Positions 15,761-23,502 are shown, counted from the first letter of the stretch. The stretch is DNA of 27,538 nt from CAYUXF01 sp964448755 (GCA_964448755.1 CAYUXF010000019.1:1-27538), one strand, 5' to 3'. Numbers and translations: made by a program. Notes: a model not told the origin generated them from the letters alone.

Positions 15761-15789
15761 TTGCAAGTGAAAATAAAAAACAGTTAAAT
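15761..15789 (+). promoter_or_regulatory. Predicted promoter for the 470-aa protein gene
   Basis: TTGCAA (15761-15766) and TTAAAT (15784-15789) are separated by 17 bp. The expected transcription start, near 15796, lies downstream of the ATG at 15792 and upstream of the ATG at 15819, which favours the latter as the translation start. Confidence 0.45.
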
Positions 15790-15818
15790 AAATGAAAAAA
15801 AACAGGATAATTAGCGAT

Positions 15819-17231
15819 ATGACTAAGATGTTTGTTTGTAAAATAATTGGCTTTGAAGTTGAAAATAAAATCTTGACCGGCCTGAGAGAGGCGCTGCGCG
15901 ATTTTATTATTGTGCCCTGGCGCAACAAAGAGAGCGATCTCCAGCGTCTTAACGAACAGGATTTTATTAAAGAACAAGGGATCGATAGCTATTTTCCCAA
16001 GCAGATCAATTTGGGTGGCGAGGTAGGCACTCTAGAAATAGAGGAAAATAAGAAAGTTTTTAGTTATGAACAGATCGAAAAAATAGTAGAACATGTCAAA
16101 GAGAATCCGGCACTTTATTTTAATAAAAAAGAAAAGAACTATGATTTTAAAGAGATCAAAAGCAAGCTACAGCTGAGCCGTGATCAGATTCTTTATTTTA
16201 TAGCGCTAGTTGAAGAAAAAAGTTTACTGCGATTTGGTTACAGAAAAGATTTTTATTTAATTCCCGTTGACTTGGCCGAAGATGTTTTAAAAATGTTTGC
16301 CGCTAAAAAAAATGTTGCGGGGTTTAATAAAGATATTACCGAGCAGGTGCAGGCGAGCAATGCAATAAAAGAAATAAAAGATCAGCTGGCTAAAATAGTC
16401 TTTACGGAGGAGTCCGAAGAAGAAAACAGACTGACCGAAGAAAAAGGTGAAGAAGACATTTTTTCTACTATTCAGTTAAAAGAGCAGGATGGCCCGTTGA
16501 TGAATAAAAGTAATCAGGACGAAGATGCCGCAATTAAGCTAGAGGAACAGATCAATGAAGATGAAACTTTTTCTAAAGTCGAGGTTGCCCGACAGGAGAA
16601 AGATCCGCTGGTGGAAAATATTATTAAATTTATAAGCAGGACCGGCGATGGTTGGCGTGAACTTAAAAGAATATTATCAACGCCGGCTGAGCCAGAAAAG
16701 CCCAAAGAAGTGCACAGGCCCAAAAAAGAGTTTGCCGATGACGATGACTTTTTTGCAGAGGTAATTAGAAATTTTCCAGGTGTAGATATAGAAGATTTTT
16801 TTAAACCAAGCACTTTTAATAATGAACTTAGCCGCCTATCTGTTTTAACTAATGATTTTAAAAACTTCACACTGAAGCCTGGGCTGCTGGCTGAGAAAAA
16901 ACTTTTGCAAAGAGAGCAGTTAAGCAAAGTTCTTTTTTCTGAATTGAGACGTGAGTTAGGCGTTAGTTTTAATAAGAGCTATTTTCTTGAGAAAAAAACA
17001 GAAACGCTGGTGGATATTTTATTGGCGTTTAATGATCCGGCCCTGGCGGCAGAAATAGATGAATTAATAAAGAGTAAAATAGGTTTACTAGCCAGGACTG
17101 CGGGCAGTGAAGCAGCAGAACTGAGAAAAGAGCTGATTTTATTGCATCAGCAAATAATTAATAAATTTGCCGATACTTTTACACATCAGAAGCTGCAAAA
17201 AAAAGGCGGTTTAGTTGATCTGCAGAGCTGA
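15819..17231 (+). CDS. Unrecognised acidic protein with winged-helix-like N-terminal region (470 aa)
   Basis: No family is recognised. From ATG 15819 the protein is 470 residues. Residues about 108-150 (YDFKEIKSKLQLSRDQILYF, then LVEEKSLLRFGY ... FYLIP) read like a winged helix: two helices, a recognition-type helix and a beta wing. A long, very acidic and probably disordered stretch follows (about 197-265, rich in Glu and Asp), then helical segments to the C-terminus. Residues 389-405 (FLEKKTETLVDILLAFN) resemble part of the 531-aa unknown at 11071-12666. An in-frame ATG at 15792 adds nine residues but has no ribosome site and lies at or before the predicted transcript start; AGGA (15804-15807) lies 11 nt before ATG 15819. 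DNA binding is possible but unproven. Confidence 0.7.
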   Translation: MTKMFVCKIIGFEVENKILTGLREALRDFIIVPWRNKESDLQRLNEQDFIKEQGIDSYFPKQINLGGEVGTLEIEENKKVFSYEQIEKIVEHVKENPALYFNKKEKNYDFKEIKSKLQLSRDQILYFIALVEEKSLLRFGYRKDFYLIPVDLAEDVLKMFAAKKNVAGFNKDITEQVQASNAIKEIKDQLAKIVFTEESEEENRLTEEKGEEDIFSTIQLKEQDGPLMNKSNQDEDAAIKLEEQINEDETFSKVEVARQEKDPLVENIIKFISRTGDGWRELKRILSTPAEPEKPKEVHRPKKEFADDDDFFAEVIRNFPGVDIEDFFKPSTFNNELSRLSVLTNDFKNFTLKPGLLAEKKLLQREQLSKVLFSELRRELGVSFNKSYFLEKKTETLVDILLAFNDPALAAEIDELIKSKIGLLARTAGSEAAELRKELILLHQQIINKFADTFTHQKLQKKGGLVDLQS

Positions 17232-17471
17232 TTATTTTTGTTTATGATGGGCAAACCAGTAAATAAGTTCAATTTCGTCTATTCCGGTTTTTTCTAAAAG
17301 CGCCAGCAGTTCCCGGCTCTTTTTTTCTCTGAATTTTGGTCCGAGGTTTTCTTTTTCAATAAAATGAAAATAGTGCCAACGATCGTAGATCTTTTTATAT
17401 TTTCCTTTGGAAAAATCGAGCGAGCCCTGAACTATTTTCGGTGTGTTTTGAGCCTGAATTTTTGTTTGCAC
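17232..17471 (-). CDS. Small charged protein of unknown function (79 aa)
   Basis: The 79-residue protein begins at a GTG (17471-17469) with AGGA on the coding strand 8 nt upstream. It has an unstructured start (QTKIQAQNTPKIVQG), then FSKGKYKKIYDRWHYFHFIEK, and a helical C-terminal half (KKSRELLALLEKTGIDEIEL) ending in a His/Trp-rich IYWFAHHKQK. The aromatic and His content suggests a folded domain rather than a chance frame. It is not recognised. Its stop abuts the stop of the convergent 470-aa gene. Confidence 0.6.
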   Translation of the reverse strand: MQTKIQAQNTPKIVQGSLDFSKGKYKKIYDRWHYFHFIEKENLGPKFREKKSRELLALLEKTGIDEIELIYWFAHHKQK

Positions 17472-17486
17472 TATGTTTGTCCTTTT

Positions 17487-17519
17487 CTATATTGTTTTGC
17501 CTCCGGCGGAGCAATATAG
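17487..17519. repeat. Imperfect inverted repeat / stem-loop in the 17472-17708 intergenic region
   Basis: CTATATTG (17487-17494) pairs with CAATATAG (17512-17519). Inside it CTCC (17501-17504) pairs with GGAG (17508-17511) around a GGC loop, leaving a one-sided TTTTGC bulge. No U-tract follows on the plus strand. It lies 16 bp beyond the GTG of the leftward 79-aa gene and about 190 bp before the rightward gene at 17709, so it could be an operator or an RNA fold in the leader of the leftward gene. Nothing else is seen in this gap except the -10 box near 17660. Confidence 0.45.
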
Positions 17520-17659
17520 CGTATTAAATTTTTCAAATTTCCTTGCGGCCTTGTTTTTTGTAATAATGCTGAGATTTTATCGCAAAAAAAATATTTTTGT
17601 TGCAGATAGCTTAGAGTGTTTCTAAAGAGAAGCAAGTTTTAGTTTTACTAACTTCATAT

Positions 17660-17665
17660 TATAAT
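17660..17665 (+). promoter_or_regulatory. Predicted -10 box for the 513-aa protein gene
   Basis: A perfect TATAAT lies 43 nt before ATG 17709, giving a leader of about 37 nt with a GGAGG ribosome site. It is enclosed by the short arms TTCAT and ATGAA (17653-17668). No convincing -35 hexamer was found at 16-18 bp. Confidence 0.45.
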
Positions 17666-17708
17666 GAAATTATTGACTTAAGCGAGATATCATTTCTGGA
17701 GGTTACGG

Positions 17709-19250
17709 ATGTTCAATAAAGTTATAGATGTAAAAAACTTGCCGGTAATTAATCTTGGCAACGAAAATTATATTTTTGCAGGACAAAAACTTTGGCGTGA
17801 AGATGAATATATTGGGAGCAGTAAAACTTTGCCTAAAATGAACTCAGCGGAAAGGTTGATCTTAAAATACGACTCGTCAATAAAAAAGAACCGGGTGATA
17901 GCAATTTATTCAAAACAAAATAGCTGGGCTAAGGTTAAAATTATTCCGTTGGAGCTGGTGGCAACTCTTGATGGTGAGCAAAAAAATTATGTAATTAGAG
18001 AAAAAGAAAAGATTAGAGAGCTGTACGAGGTTAAGTCTGGAGCACTTTTAGGTGAAATTTTTATTGATGAAACAATTGATGAACAGATCGTGATCAGAAC
18101 AAGCGGACATCTGGCGGGAACTGTCTCTTGTATAATTAAGAATCTTTCCCAGGAACAACAGTTGCAGGAACAAACGGAATTGCTGGCTTTTATTGAGGGC
18201 AAACTGGGGAAAAAACAGGTGCCAGATCTGGACGAAATAATGAAAAATGACAAGGTTAATGGCGAAGAGGTTTTAAGAACATTAAAAAATTTATTAATTG
18301 ATAGATCTTTTGATGAAAATTATCTTAAACTTTTAAATTTTAAGCCCGGGGAGTTTTTAACTCAGGTGATTTACTATCTTGATTTACTGATATCTCTAGA
18401 GCAAGCCGATGGTAAGTTTAAAACAGCCAGAAGCGATCATTTTCAAAAAGCGATAACGCTGGCTATTTATAAAAACATAGGTTATGGCCGGGAAAGAGCT
18501 AAAAATAATGTTGACTATGAGAACAAATTAATTTCCATTGTCTTGAAACAAGGACTAAAATCTTTTTTAAAAATGACCAAGCAAGAAGAATCCCTTTCTG
18601 TTGAAAAGAACAGATGGAATACTTCCGAAAAAAATCATTCTAAAAAAACAGAAGATGAGGCCAGTTTAATTACGAAAACAAGCAATGATAAAAGACATAA
18701 ATATTACTGGAAAAGAAATCTCTATGTTGAGGTACCGGCAGAGCAAAAAGAGAAAGCCAATAGAATAATAGAATATTTGACTGCTCAAAAAAAAGTTGCT
18801 TCCGGCAGTCCGGAAAAACTGACAGGTGTTATAAAATTTATTTTTGATGAGCGTGGTTATAAGCAGATAAAAGATGAACATTATAAACTTATAGTAGGGT
18901 TAGAGAAGATCCTTTTGGGCAGAAAAGTTAAACCGGGAGTAGATATAACTCACTCGAGCTTGCTCTCTTTTTTTAGAACGCTGGCTAATGCTTTTGATCT
19001 AGAATATTTTGAGACGCCAGAGTTTGCTGATGAACTTAAAAGATCCCTGTTGCTGACTTTAATAGATGTTAATTATTGCCAAAAGGCCATGCAGCCAGGG
19101 GGATTTTTGTATAAATATGTGCCGACGGCATTGACTGCTCCTGTTTTTAACAATCTGCCGGCTGTGCGGTTAATCTATCATCAGGAAGTGCTAAAACTTA
19201 TCGAGCAGGATAAAGAGATCAAAGATCCGTTTGATCTTTTTTTTGAATAA
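17709..19250 (+). CDS. Unrecognised two-part protein, beta-rich then helical (513 aa)
   Basis: No family is recognised. The first 145 residues or so look beta-rich (KVIDVKNLPVINLGNENYIF, RVIAIYSKQNSWAKVKIIPL, EQIVIRTSGHLAGTVSCII). A long helical part follows with a Lys/Ser/Glu-rich, probably disordered segment near residues 295-335. The helical C-terminus (LLSFFRTLANAFDLEYFETP ... PFDLFFE) follows that. There is no signal peptide or membrane helix. ATG 17709 is supported by GGAGG 6 nt upstream. The preceding genes are also unrecognised, and asnB downstream has its own promoter, so context gives no function. Confidence 0.72.
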   Translation: MFNKVIDVKNLPVINLGNENYIFAGQKLWREDEYIGSSKTLPKMNSAERLILKYDSSIKKNRVIAIYSKQNSWAKVKIIPLELVATLDGEQKNYVIREKEKIRELYEVKSGALLGEIFIDETIDEQIVIRTSGHLAGTVSCIIKNLSQEQQLQEQTELLAFIEGKLGKKQVPDLDEIMKNDKVNGEEVLRTLKNLLIDRSFDENYLKLLNFKPGEFLTQVIYYLDLLISLEQADGKFKTARSDHFQKAITLAIYKNIGYGRERAKNNVDYENKLISIVLKQGLKSFLKMTKQEESLSVEKNRWNTSEKNHSKKTEDEASLITKTSNDKRHKYYWKRNLYVEVPAEQKEKANRIIEYLTAQKKVASGSPEKLTGVIKFIFDERGYKQIKDEHYKLIVGLEKILLGRKVKPGVDITHSSLLSFFRTLANAFDLEYFETPEFADELKRSLLLTLIDVNYCQKAMQPGGFLYKYVPTALTAPVFNNLPAVRLIYHQEVLKLIEQDKEIKDPFDLFFE

Positions 19251-19262
19251 AGGTCGTTCTTT

Positions 19263-19281
19263 GGCTGCCTGACAGCTTTTT
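19263..19281 (+). terminator. Weak candidate terminator after the 513-aa gene
   Basis: GCTG (19264-19267) and CAGC (19273-19276), with one G-T pair outside, enclose a CCTGA loop and are followed by five T. The stem is only 4-5 bp, so efficiency is doubtful. Confidence 0.3.
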
Positions 19282-19295
19282 GTTTCTTTTTCCTT

Positions 19296-19324
19296 TTGCC
19301 GAGATTGAATTAAAATAATATAAT
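19296..19324 (+). promoter_or_regulatory. Predicted promoter of asnB
   Basis: TTGCCG (19296-19301), a 17-bp spacer and a perfect TATAAT (19319-19324) predict a start near 19331. The leader is about 67 nt and ends with AAGGGAG ahead of ATG 19398. Confidence 0.6.
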
Positions 19325-19397
19325 TGCCGCGATAAAAAGCAGCATTGATCGCTAGAAAAGTCTCTATAAAGTTTGTCCTGAAAAAGGGAGAAAAAAT

Positions 19398-21299
19398 ATG
19401 TGCGGTATAGCAGGTATTATAGACTTTCAGCGAAAGATCAGTGTCGATATTATTGAGGTTATGACCGAGCGCTTGCTGCACCGCGGACCCGATGCCGGCG
19501 GTATAGAAAAAATTATCACGTCAACCTATCAGCTTTATTTTGGACACCGGCGCTTAGCTGTGCAGGACCTTTCCGCGCTCGGCAATCAGCCGATGTGGTC
19601 GGCAGATAAAAAACTGCTGATCGTTTTTAACGGCGAAATATATAACTTTAAAGAGATCCGCAGTGAACTGCAGAGAGAAAATATTGCGTTTAAAAGCAAC
19701 GGCGATACAGAAGTTATTTTAGCGGCTTACCGCAAATGGGGCGTCGATTGTTTTAATAAATTTCTCGGCATGTGGGCGCTGGCCATTTATGATCATAAAA
19801 ATCAAGAAGTGATTTTGGCCCGGGACCGCTTGGGAGTCAAGCCGTTGTTTTGGGCGGTCAATCAAGGGCATCTGGCTTTTGCCTCGGAGATCAAAGCGCT
19901 GTTAAAAGATCCGCTGATACGCACGAGGCTTAATCGCGATGCCGCAGCGCTTTTTTTTAGCTATAACTATATACCTGGCGAACAGTCGATCTTTTCCGGC
20001 ATTAAAAAATTTAAATCGGGACACTATTTGCGCTACTCTCTGCGCGAGCAAAAGATAGTAAAATATGACGCCTATTGGTCGCTGACAGATGTTTTTCAAA
20101 AGCCCAAGCTGCAGCTTACGGAAAAAGAGGCGTTAACTCAACTGGAAACTCTTTTAATGGATGCTTTTAAGTATCGTGTTGTCAGCGATGTGCCTGTGGG
20201 CCTTTTTTTGAGCTCCGGCTACGACAGCTCGCTGGTAGCCGCACTTTTGCAGAAACAGAGCGCAAAAAAAATTAAAACCTTTACTATTGGGGTAGACGAT
20301 ACTCAGCTGGATGAATCGCGCGGCGCCCGTGAAATTGCACGACACCTGGGGACAGAACATCATGAATTTATTTGTTCTGCCAAAGAATTGCGGGAGTTGA
20401 TCCCTCAAATGGCTTATATTTTTGATGAGCCGTTCGGCGATAGTTCTTGTATCCCAACTTTCTTGGTGGCAAAACACGCGCGTGATTTTGTAAAAGTAGC
20501 CCTTTCGGCAGATGCGGGCGATGAACTTTTTGGCGGTTACGATATCTATCAGACAGCGTATCAGCAGTATGAAAAACTAAAACTGGTCCCTGCTCTTTTG
20601 AAAACGCCATTGGCGGCCGCGGCATTGCTTGCCGGCAGCGCAAAAATGCCAATATATAATTTTCACGGCAAGGTCTTAAAGTTGAACGCTCTTTTAAGAG
20701 CGGGATCTCTTTTGTCCGTTTATGAGGCGAATTTCAGGAACATGTATAAACAGGATATTAAAAAGCTGGTCAGCGCCAAGCCGTTGAATATATTTAAAAC
20801 GCTGCCAAGTTTAACCGGGCAGGACCATCCGCTGCAGCAGCTGCTCTACGCTTCGACCATAAAATATCTGCGCGATGATATTCTGACAAAAGTGGACCGC
20901 TGTACGATGTCCGTTGGGCTGGAGGGGCGTGAGCCGTTCTTGGATCATCGCGTGGTAGAATTTGCCGCCCGGCTGCCGATCGAGCAGAAAATGGCGGGCG
21001 GTGAGCTCAAATATCTTTTGAAGAAGCTCGCTTACAGCTATGTGCCGAAGAGATATTTTGCCAAAAAGAAAAAAGGATTTTCCATTCCGATCAATACCTG
21101 GCTTAAAGGAGATCTTCTGCCACTGGTCAAAGATTATCTCTCGCCGACGTTGATCAAAAAACAAGGGTTTTTAAACCCGCAGGCAGTGCAATGGCAGCTG
21201 GATAATTTTTTATTAAAGAACGGGTCAGGCTACCCGGTCTGGTCTTTGCTGGTCTTTCAGCTGTGGGCGGAGAGATGGCAGAGGAAAGCGGTAATTTAG
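19398..21299 (+). CDS. asnB: Asparagine synthase (glutamine-hydrolysing)
   Basis: This cytoplasmic enzyme makes asparagine from aspartate, ATP and glutamine-derived ammonia; paralogues of this size also amidate sugars or peptides in surface-polymer clusters. The N-terminal glutaminase domain has the nucleophile Cys2 (MCGIAG), HRGPDAGG (28-35), FNGEIYN (77-83) and NGDTE (101-105). The C-terminal synthetase has the PP-loop SSGYDSS (272-278), where Ser273 replaces the first Gly of the usual SGGxDS, then SADAGDELFGGYD and the late EGREPFLDHRVVEF. The 633-residue length is that of the longer AsnB type. ATG 19398 is fixed by Cys2 and a good ribosome site. By eye it is more G/C-rich than its neighbours, which might reflect transfer. 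Its stop overlaps a small convergent gene by 4 nt. Confidence 0.93.
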   Translation: MCGIAGIIDFQRKISVDIIEVMTERLLHRGPDAGGIEKIITSTYQLYFGHRRLAVQDLSALGNQPMWSADKKLLIVFNGEIYNFKEIRSELQRENIAFKSNGDTEVILAAYRKWGVDCFNKFLGMWALAIYDHKNQEVILARDRLGVKPLFWAVNQGHLAFASEIKALLKDPLIRTRLNRDAAALFFSYNYIPGEQSIFSGIKKFKSGHYLRYSLREQKIVKYDAYWSLTDVFQKPKLQLTEKEALTQLETLLMDAFKYRVVSDVPVGLFLSSGYDSSLVAALLQKQSAKKIKTFTIGVDDTQLDESRGAREIARHLGTEHHEFICSAKELRELIPQMAYIFDEPFGDSSCIPTFLVAKHARDFVKVALSADAGDELFGGYDIYQTAYQQYEKLKLVPALLKTPLAAAALLAGSAKMPIYNFHGKVLKLNALLRAGSLLSVYEANFRNMYKQDIKKLVSAKPLNIFKTLPSLTGQDHPLQQLLYASTIKYLRDDILTKVDRCTMSVGLEGREPFLDHRVVEFAARLPIEQKMAGGELKYLLKKLAYSYVPKRYFAKKKKGFSIPINTWLKGDLLPLVKDYLSPTLIKKQGFLNPQAVQWQLDNFLLKNGSGYPVWSLLVFQLWAERWQRKAVI

Positions 21300-21520
21300 A
21301 TCCCCAGCTGTTTGCGCAACAATTGATCTGTAGTATGATCTGTACTCTTCGGCCGTGTAATTGAACTTTTCGGTTTTATTGAAGGGGTTGGTTTGGCGGT
21401 GCTGCCGCTGAGCTTTAGATCGACTTTGCGCCGGCGAACTTCACGCGGCTGGTTCTGTTTATCGCGCAATTGCTGTTCTTTTTCGCGCTGCCAGATCTTC
21501 TTTTGTTCTGCTTGTGACAT
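21296..21520 (-). CDS. Small highly charged, probably disordered protein (74 aa)
   Basis: The 74-residue protein is dominated by Lys, Arg, Gln, Ser, Thr and Pro. It has a helical basic/acidic N-terminus (SQAEQKKIWQREKEQQLRDK) and a Ser/Thr/Pro-rich tail (STAKPTPSIKPKSSITRPKS) ending in TDQLLRKQLGI. There are no hydrophobic segments and no recognised family. The strongest reason to call it real is a perfect extended -10 element placed exactly 6 nt before its ATG. An RNA- or protein-binding role would fit the composition, but this is a guess. Confidence 0.55.
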   Translation of the reverse strand: MSQAEQKKIWQREKEQQLRDKQNQPREVRRRKVDLKLSGSTAKPTPSIKPKSSITRPKSTDHTTDQLLRKQLGI

Positions 21521-21526
21521 ACAAAG

Positions 21527-21535
21527 ATTATAACA
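21527..21535 (-). promoter_or_regulatory. Extended -10 element, leaderless start of the 74-aa gene
   Basis: On the minus strand TGTTATAAT (21535-21527) carries the TG extension and a perfect TATAAT. It is followed by 6 nt and then ATG 21520. No Shine-Dalgarno site or convincing -35 box is visible. Confidence 0.55.
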
Positions 21536-21581
21536 GGAATGGCATATTTGCCGCTAACTTACGATATCTGATAGAGAGATT

Positions 21582-22097
21582 ATGTTAAATAAGAAAAATA
21601 TTTTTTATCACGATAATAAAGCTCTGGCAGAAAAACTGGCTGCTTATTCGCCACTTTTTGCCAAAAAGCTGAATACTAATGTGGCCTTGGTATTAGAAGC
21701 TAGCGTTAGAAATAAGAATGATAACCTTTATTTTATTAAATTAAAGAAACCGGCCGATCTTGCGGAACAGCCGAATAGAGCGGTGATTGCCAGCTGTAAC
21801 ATGAGAGTAGCAGAGAACAAGCAGACCGGCTCGTTCATTTATGAAATATCTCTAATGGATACGAGCTTTTATCAAAAGCAGGGAGTACAGACACTGCTGC
21901 AGGCGGTTTTATGCGATATCTTTGAAATAGAAGAAATGCACTTTAAAAGCACCTCTTTTCAGGGAAGTAACTATGTTAATAACAATCCGCTGTTCCATAT
22001 AAGACCGAATTTTAGCGATTATGAGGGTGCACCCGATATTATTTGCGATGTCGATCTGCCGGAATGTTTAAGGCTGATAGAAAAAAATGAATTATAA
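21582..22097 (+). CDS. Unknown protein A of a paralogous pair, GNAT-like motif (171 aa)
   Basis: This protein is clearly homologous to the one encoded at 22983-23501. Both begin with I-x-YH-(D/E)-N and share YxPxFxxKL. Both have a central (Q/R)-K-(Q/K)-GVQ-x-LLQAV-x-CDIF (98-114 here), then PDIIC-x-VDL (151-159) and a final C-x-x-LIEK. The central segment resembles motif A of GNAT acetyltransferases, where Q/RxxGxG/A binds the CoA pyrophosphate ahead of a long helix. A following N-rich loop (NYVNNNPLF) sits where GNATs often carry their Asn. The match is partial, so acetyltransferase activity is only a hypothesis. A GAGAG lies 3 nt before the ATG. A 32-nt gap separates it from the HD hydrolase, suggesting co-transcription. 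Confidence 0.75.
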   Translation: MLNKKNIFYHDNKALAEKLAAYSPLFAKKLNTNVALVLEASVRNKNDNLYFIKLKKPADLAEQPNRAVIASCNMRVAENKQTGSFIYEISLMDTSFYQKQGVQTLLQAVLCDIFEIEEMHFKSTSFQGSNYVNNNPLFHIRPNFSDYEGAPDIICDVDLPECLRLIEKNEL

Positions 22098-22129
22098 GTA
22101 GTTGTTTTTCGATAAATAGTAAAAATATT

Positions 22130-22942
22130 ATGTATTATAAACAAATAATAGAAACAGCTATAAGAAAGATATCTTTCGGTAAAAAAGCAATTACGGAACT
22201 GGAGCTCCCTTTTAATATTGTGGAGAAGGAAACTATCCAGCTTGAACATTTGCTAAGCGATATTTTTATTAATTTTCACACCAAGGGCCTGATTAATAAT
22301 GAAGAACTAGATGAACTGCATGAAGCATATCGGCTTGCCAAGGAGGCCCATGATAAAACAGGTGTTGTTCGCAAAGGGAGCGGCAAACCCTATATTCATC
22401 ATCCGCTGGCCGTAACTATTTACGCCATGCATTTGGCAGAACTCATGAATTTTAAAGAAATTAATATTAAATATCTTCTGCTGGGGGCTCTTTATCATGA
22501 TACTATTGAAGATACCGAAATGTTTGATACTAGAGATTCCGGAAAACAATTTTCCAAGTTTGCCAGAAAATATGACAATAGATTTGGCATAATTTTATAT
22601 TATGTAACAAAAATTCCCCTCAATATTGACCCTATTTTAAAAAAATTGGAAAATCACATCAAAAGAGTTCATTTGGCAATTTTCGAGAACGACTTTGTGC
22701 CGCTGGAAGCGAGAGTTATTAAAATTGCCGACCGCATGATGAATCTGGCCGATATTCAGTATTATACACATGAGAAAATCGTAAAGACCATTTACTTTAC
22801 AGAAAAACATTTTCAGCCGGCTTTAAAATACATGCCGGCTAATATCTTAAGTGTTTTTTGGGCACACTTAATTCAAATTAAAAAAGTCTATGCTGTTACT
22901 GACGATCAAATTAACAGATACAAAAAAAAGAAGGAACAGTAA
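22130..22942 (+). CDS. Stand-alone RelA/SpoT-type HD hydrolase (small alarmone hydrolase-like)
   Basis: The 270-residue HD protein matches the (p)ppGpp hydrolase half of Rel/SpoT and no synthetase half. Visible residues, by analogy with the Rel enzyme of Streptococcus dysgalactiae, are Arg81 in RKGSGKPYIHHP, His91, the HD pair H123-D124 with E127-D128 (LYHDTIEDT), and D201 with N205 in KIADRMMNL (compare KLADRLHNM of SpoT). All manganese and catalytic positions therefore appear intact. Such small hydrolases remove the 3'-pyrophosphate of ppGpp, and Mesh1-type members can act on NADPH; the true substrate here is unknown. The N-terminal 60 residues are extra and have no match. No ribosome site is visible. 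It sits between two paralogous unknown genes with gaps of 32 and 40 nt on the same strand, so the three are probably one operon. Confidence 0.85.
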   Translation: MYYKQIIETAIRKISFGKKAITELELPFNIVEKETIQLEHLLSDIFINFHTKGLINNEELDELHEAYRLAKEAHDKTGVVRKGSGKPYIHHPLAVTIYAMHLAELMNFKEINIKYLLLGALYHDTIEDTEMFDTRDSGKQFSKFARKYDNRFGIILYYVTKIPLNIDPILKKLENHIKRVHLAIFENDFVPLEARVIKIADRMMNLADIQYYTHEKIVKTIYFTEKHFQPALKYMPANILSVFWAHLIQIKKVYAVTDDQINRYKKKKEQ

Positions 22943-22982
22943 CGGGTTATTATGCCTGGTGATTTTTCAGGAAATATAAAAA

Positions 22983-23501
22983 ATGTTTATTAATAATAAG
23001 GTAATTATTTATCATGAAAATATTTTTTTATTGAGTAAAAAAATTAAAGAATATGAACCGATTTTTATTAATAAGCTAGATCAAAAAATTAACTTTGTCT
23101 TTGCCAAAAAACATCTTTTTTTTGATCGATATAAATATTATTTTGGTATAAAAACCAACAATCCGCTCCATGCTTTTTTATTTAAAGGCGGTATTTGTTG
23201 GTGCAACGTAGATATTTTTAAAACACACGATGATCCTAAATTAAAATATCAAATGATGTATATGAATACTGCCTATGGGTTTAGAAAAAAAGGTGTTCAG
23301 CAACTTTTACAGGCCGTGATTTGCGATATTTTTCAAATACAAGAGCTGACTTTTATTACAACATACAAGCTAGGTGAAAAATATATTCAACAGAATGACA
23401 TTTTTTCTGTAAAGAACGTAATCTCCCAAATTAAATATCCGGATATTATTTGCCAGGTAGATCTGGCTAAATGCCGCGAATTAATAGAAAAGTATCTTTA
23501 A
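22983..23501 (+). CDS. Unknown protein B of a paralogous pair, GNAT-like motif (172 aa)
   Basis: This is the paralogue of protein A (21582-22097). The shared blocks are IIYHEN (8-13), YEPIFINKL, RKKGVQQLLQAVICDIFQIQ (101-120), PDIIC (153-157) and LAKCRELIEK. Between them the sequences have diverged widely, so the duplication is not recent. The base composition is more A/T-rich than protein A, with many AAA and ATT codons. It is soluble, with neither signal peptide nor membrane helix. AGGA (22969-22972) lies 10 nt before the ATG. It follows the HD hydrolase by 40 nt and its stop is one base from the stop of the convergent TIM-barrel gene. Function is unknown; the GNAT-like motif hints at CoA or nucleotide binding. 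Confidence 0.75.
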   Translation: MFINNKVIIYHENIFLLSKKIKEYEPIFINKLDQKINFVFAKKHLFFDRYKYYFGIKTNNPLHAFLFKGGICWCNVDIFKTHDDPKLKYQMMYMNTAYGFRKKGVQQLLQAVICDIFQIQELTFITTYKLGEKYIQQNDIFSVKNVISQIKYPDIICQVDLAKCRELIEKYL

Positions 23502-23502
23502 C

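Noticed and set aside
15720..15977. N-terminal extension of the DUF2177 protein
   Set aside because: The strong AAAGGAGG site and the extended -10 box both point to ATG 15719, and the extra residues are antisense to the start of the 470-aa gene.
17673..17678. TTGACT as a -35 box for the 513-aa gene
   Set aside because: No -10 hexamer lies at 16-18 bp; that position is occupied by the ribosome site region.
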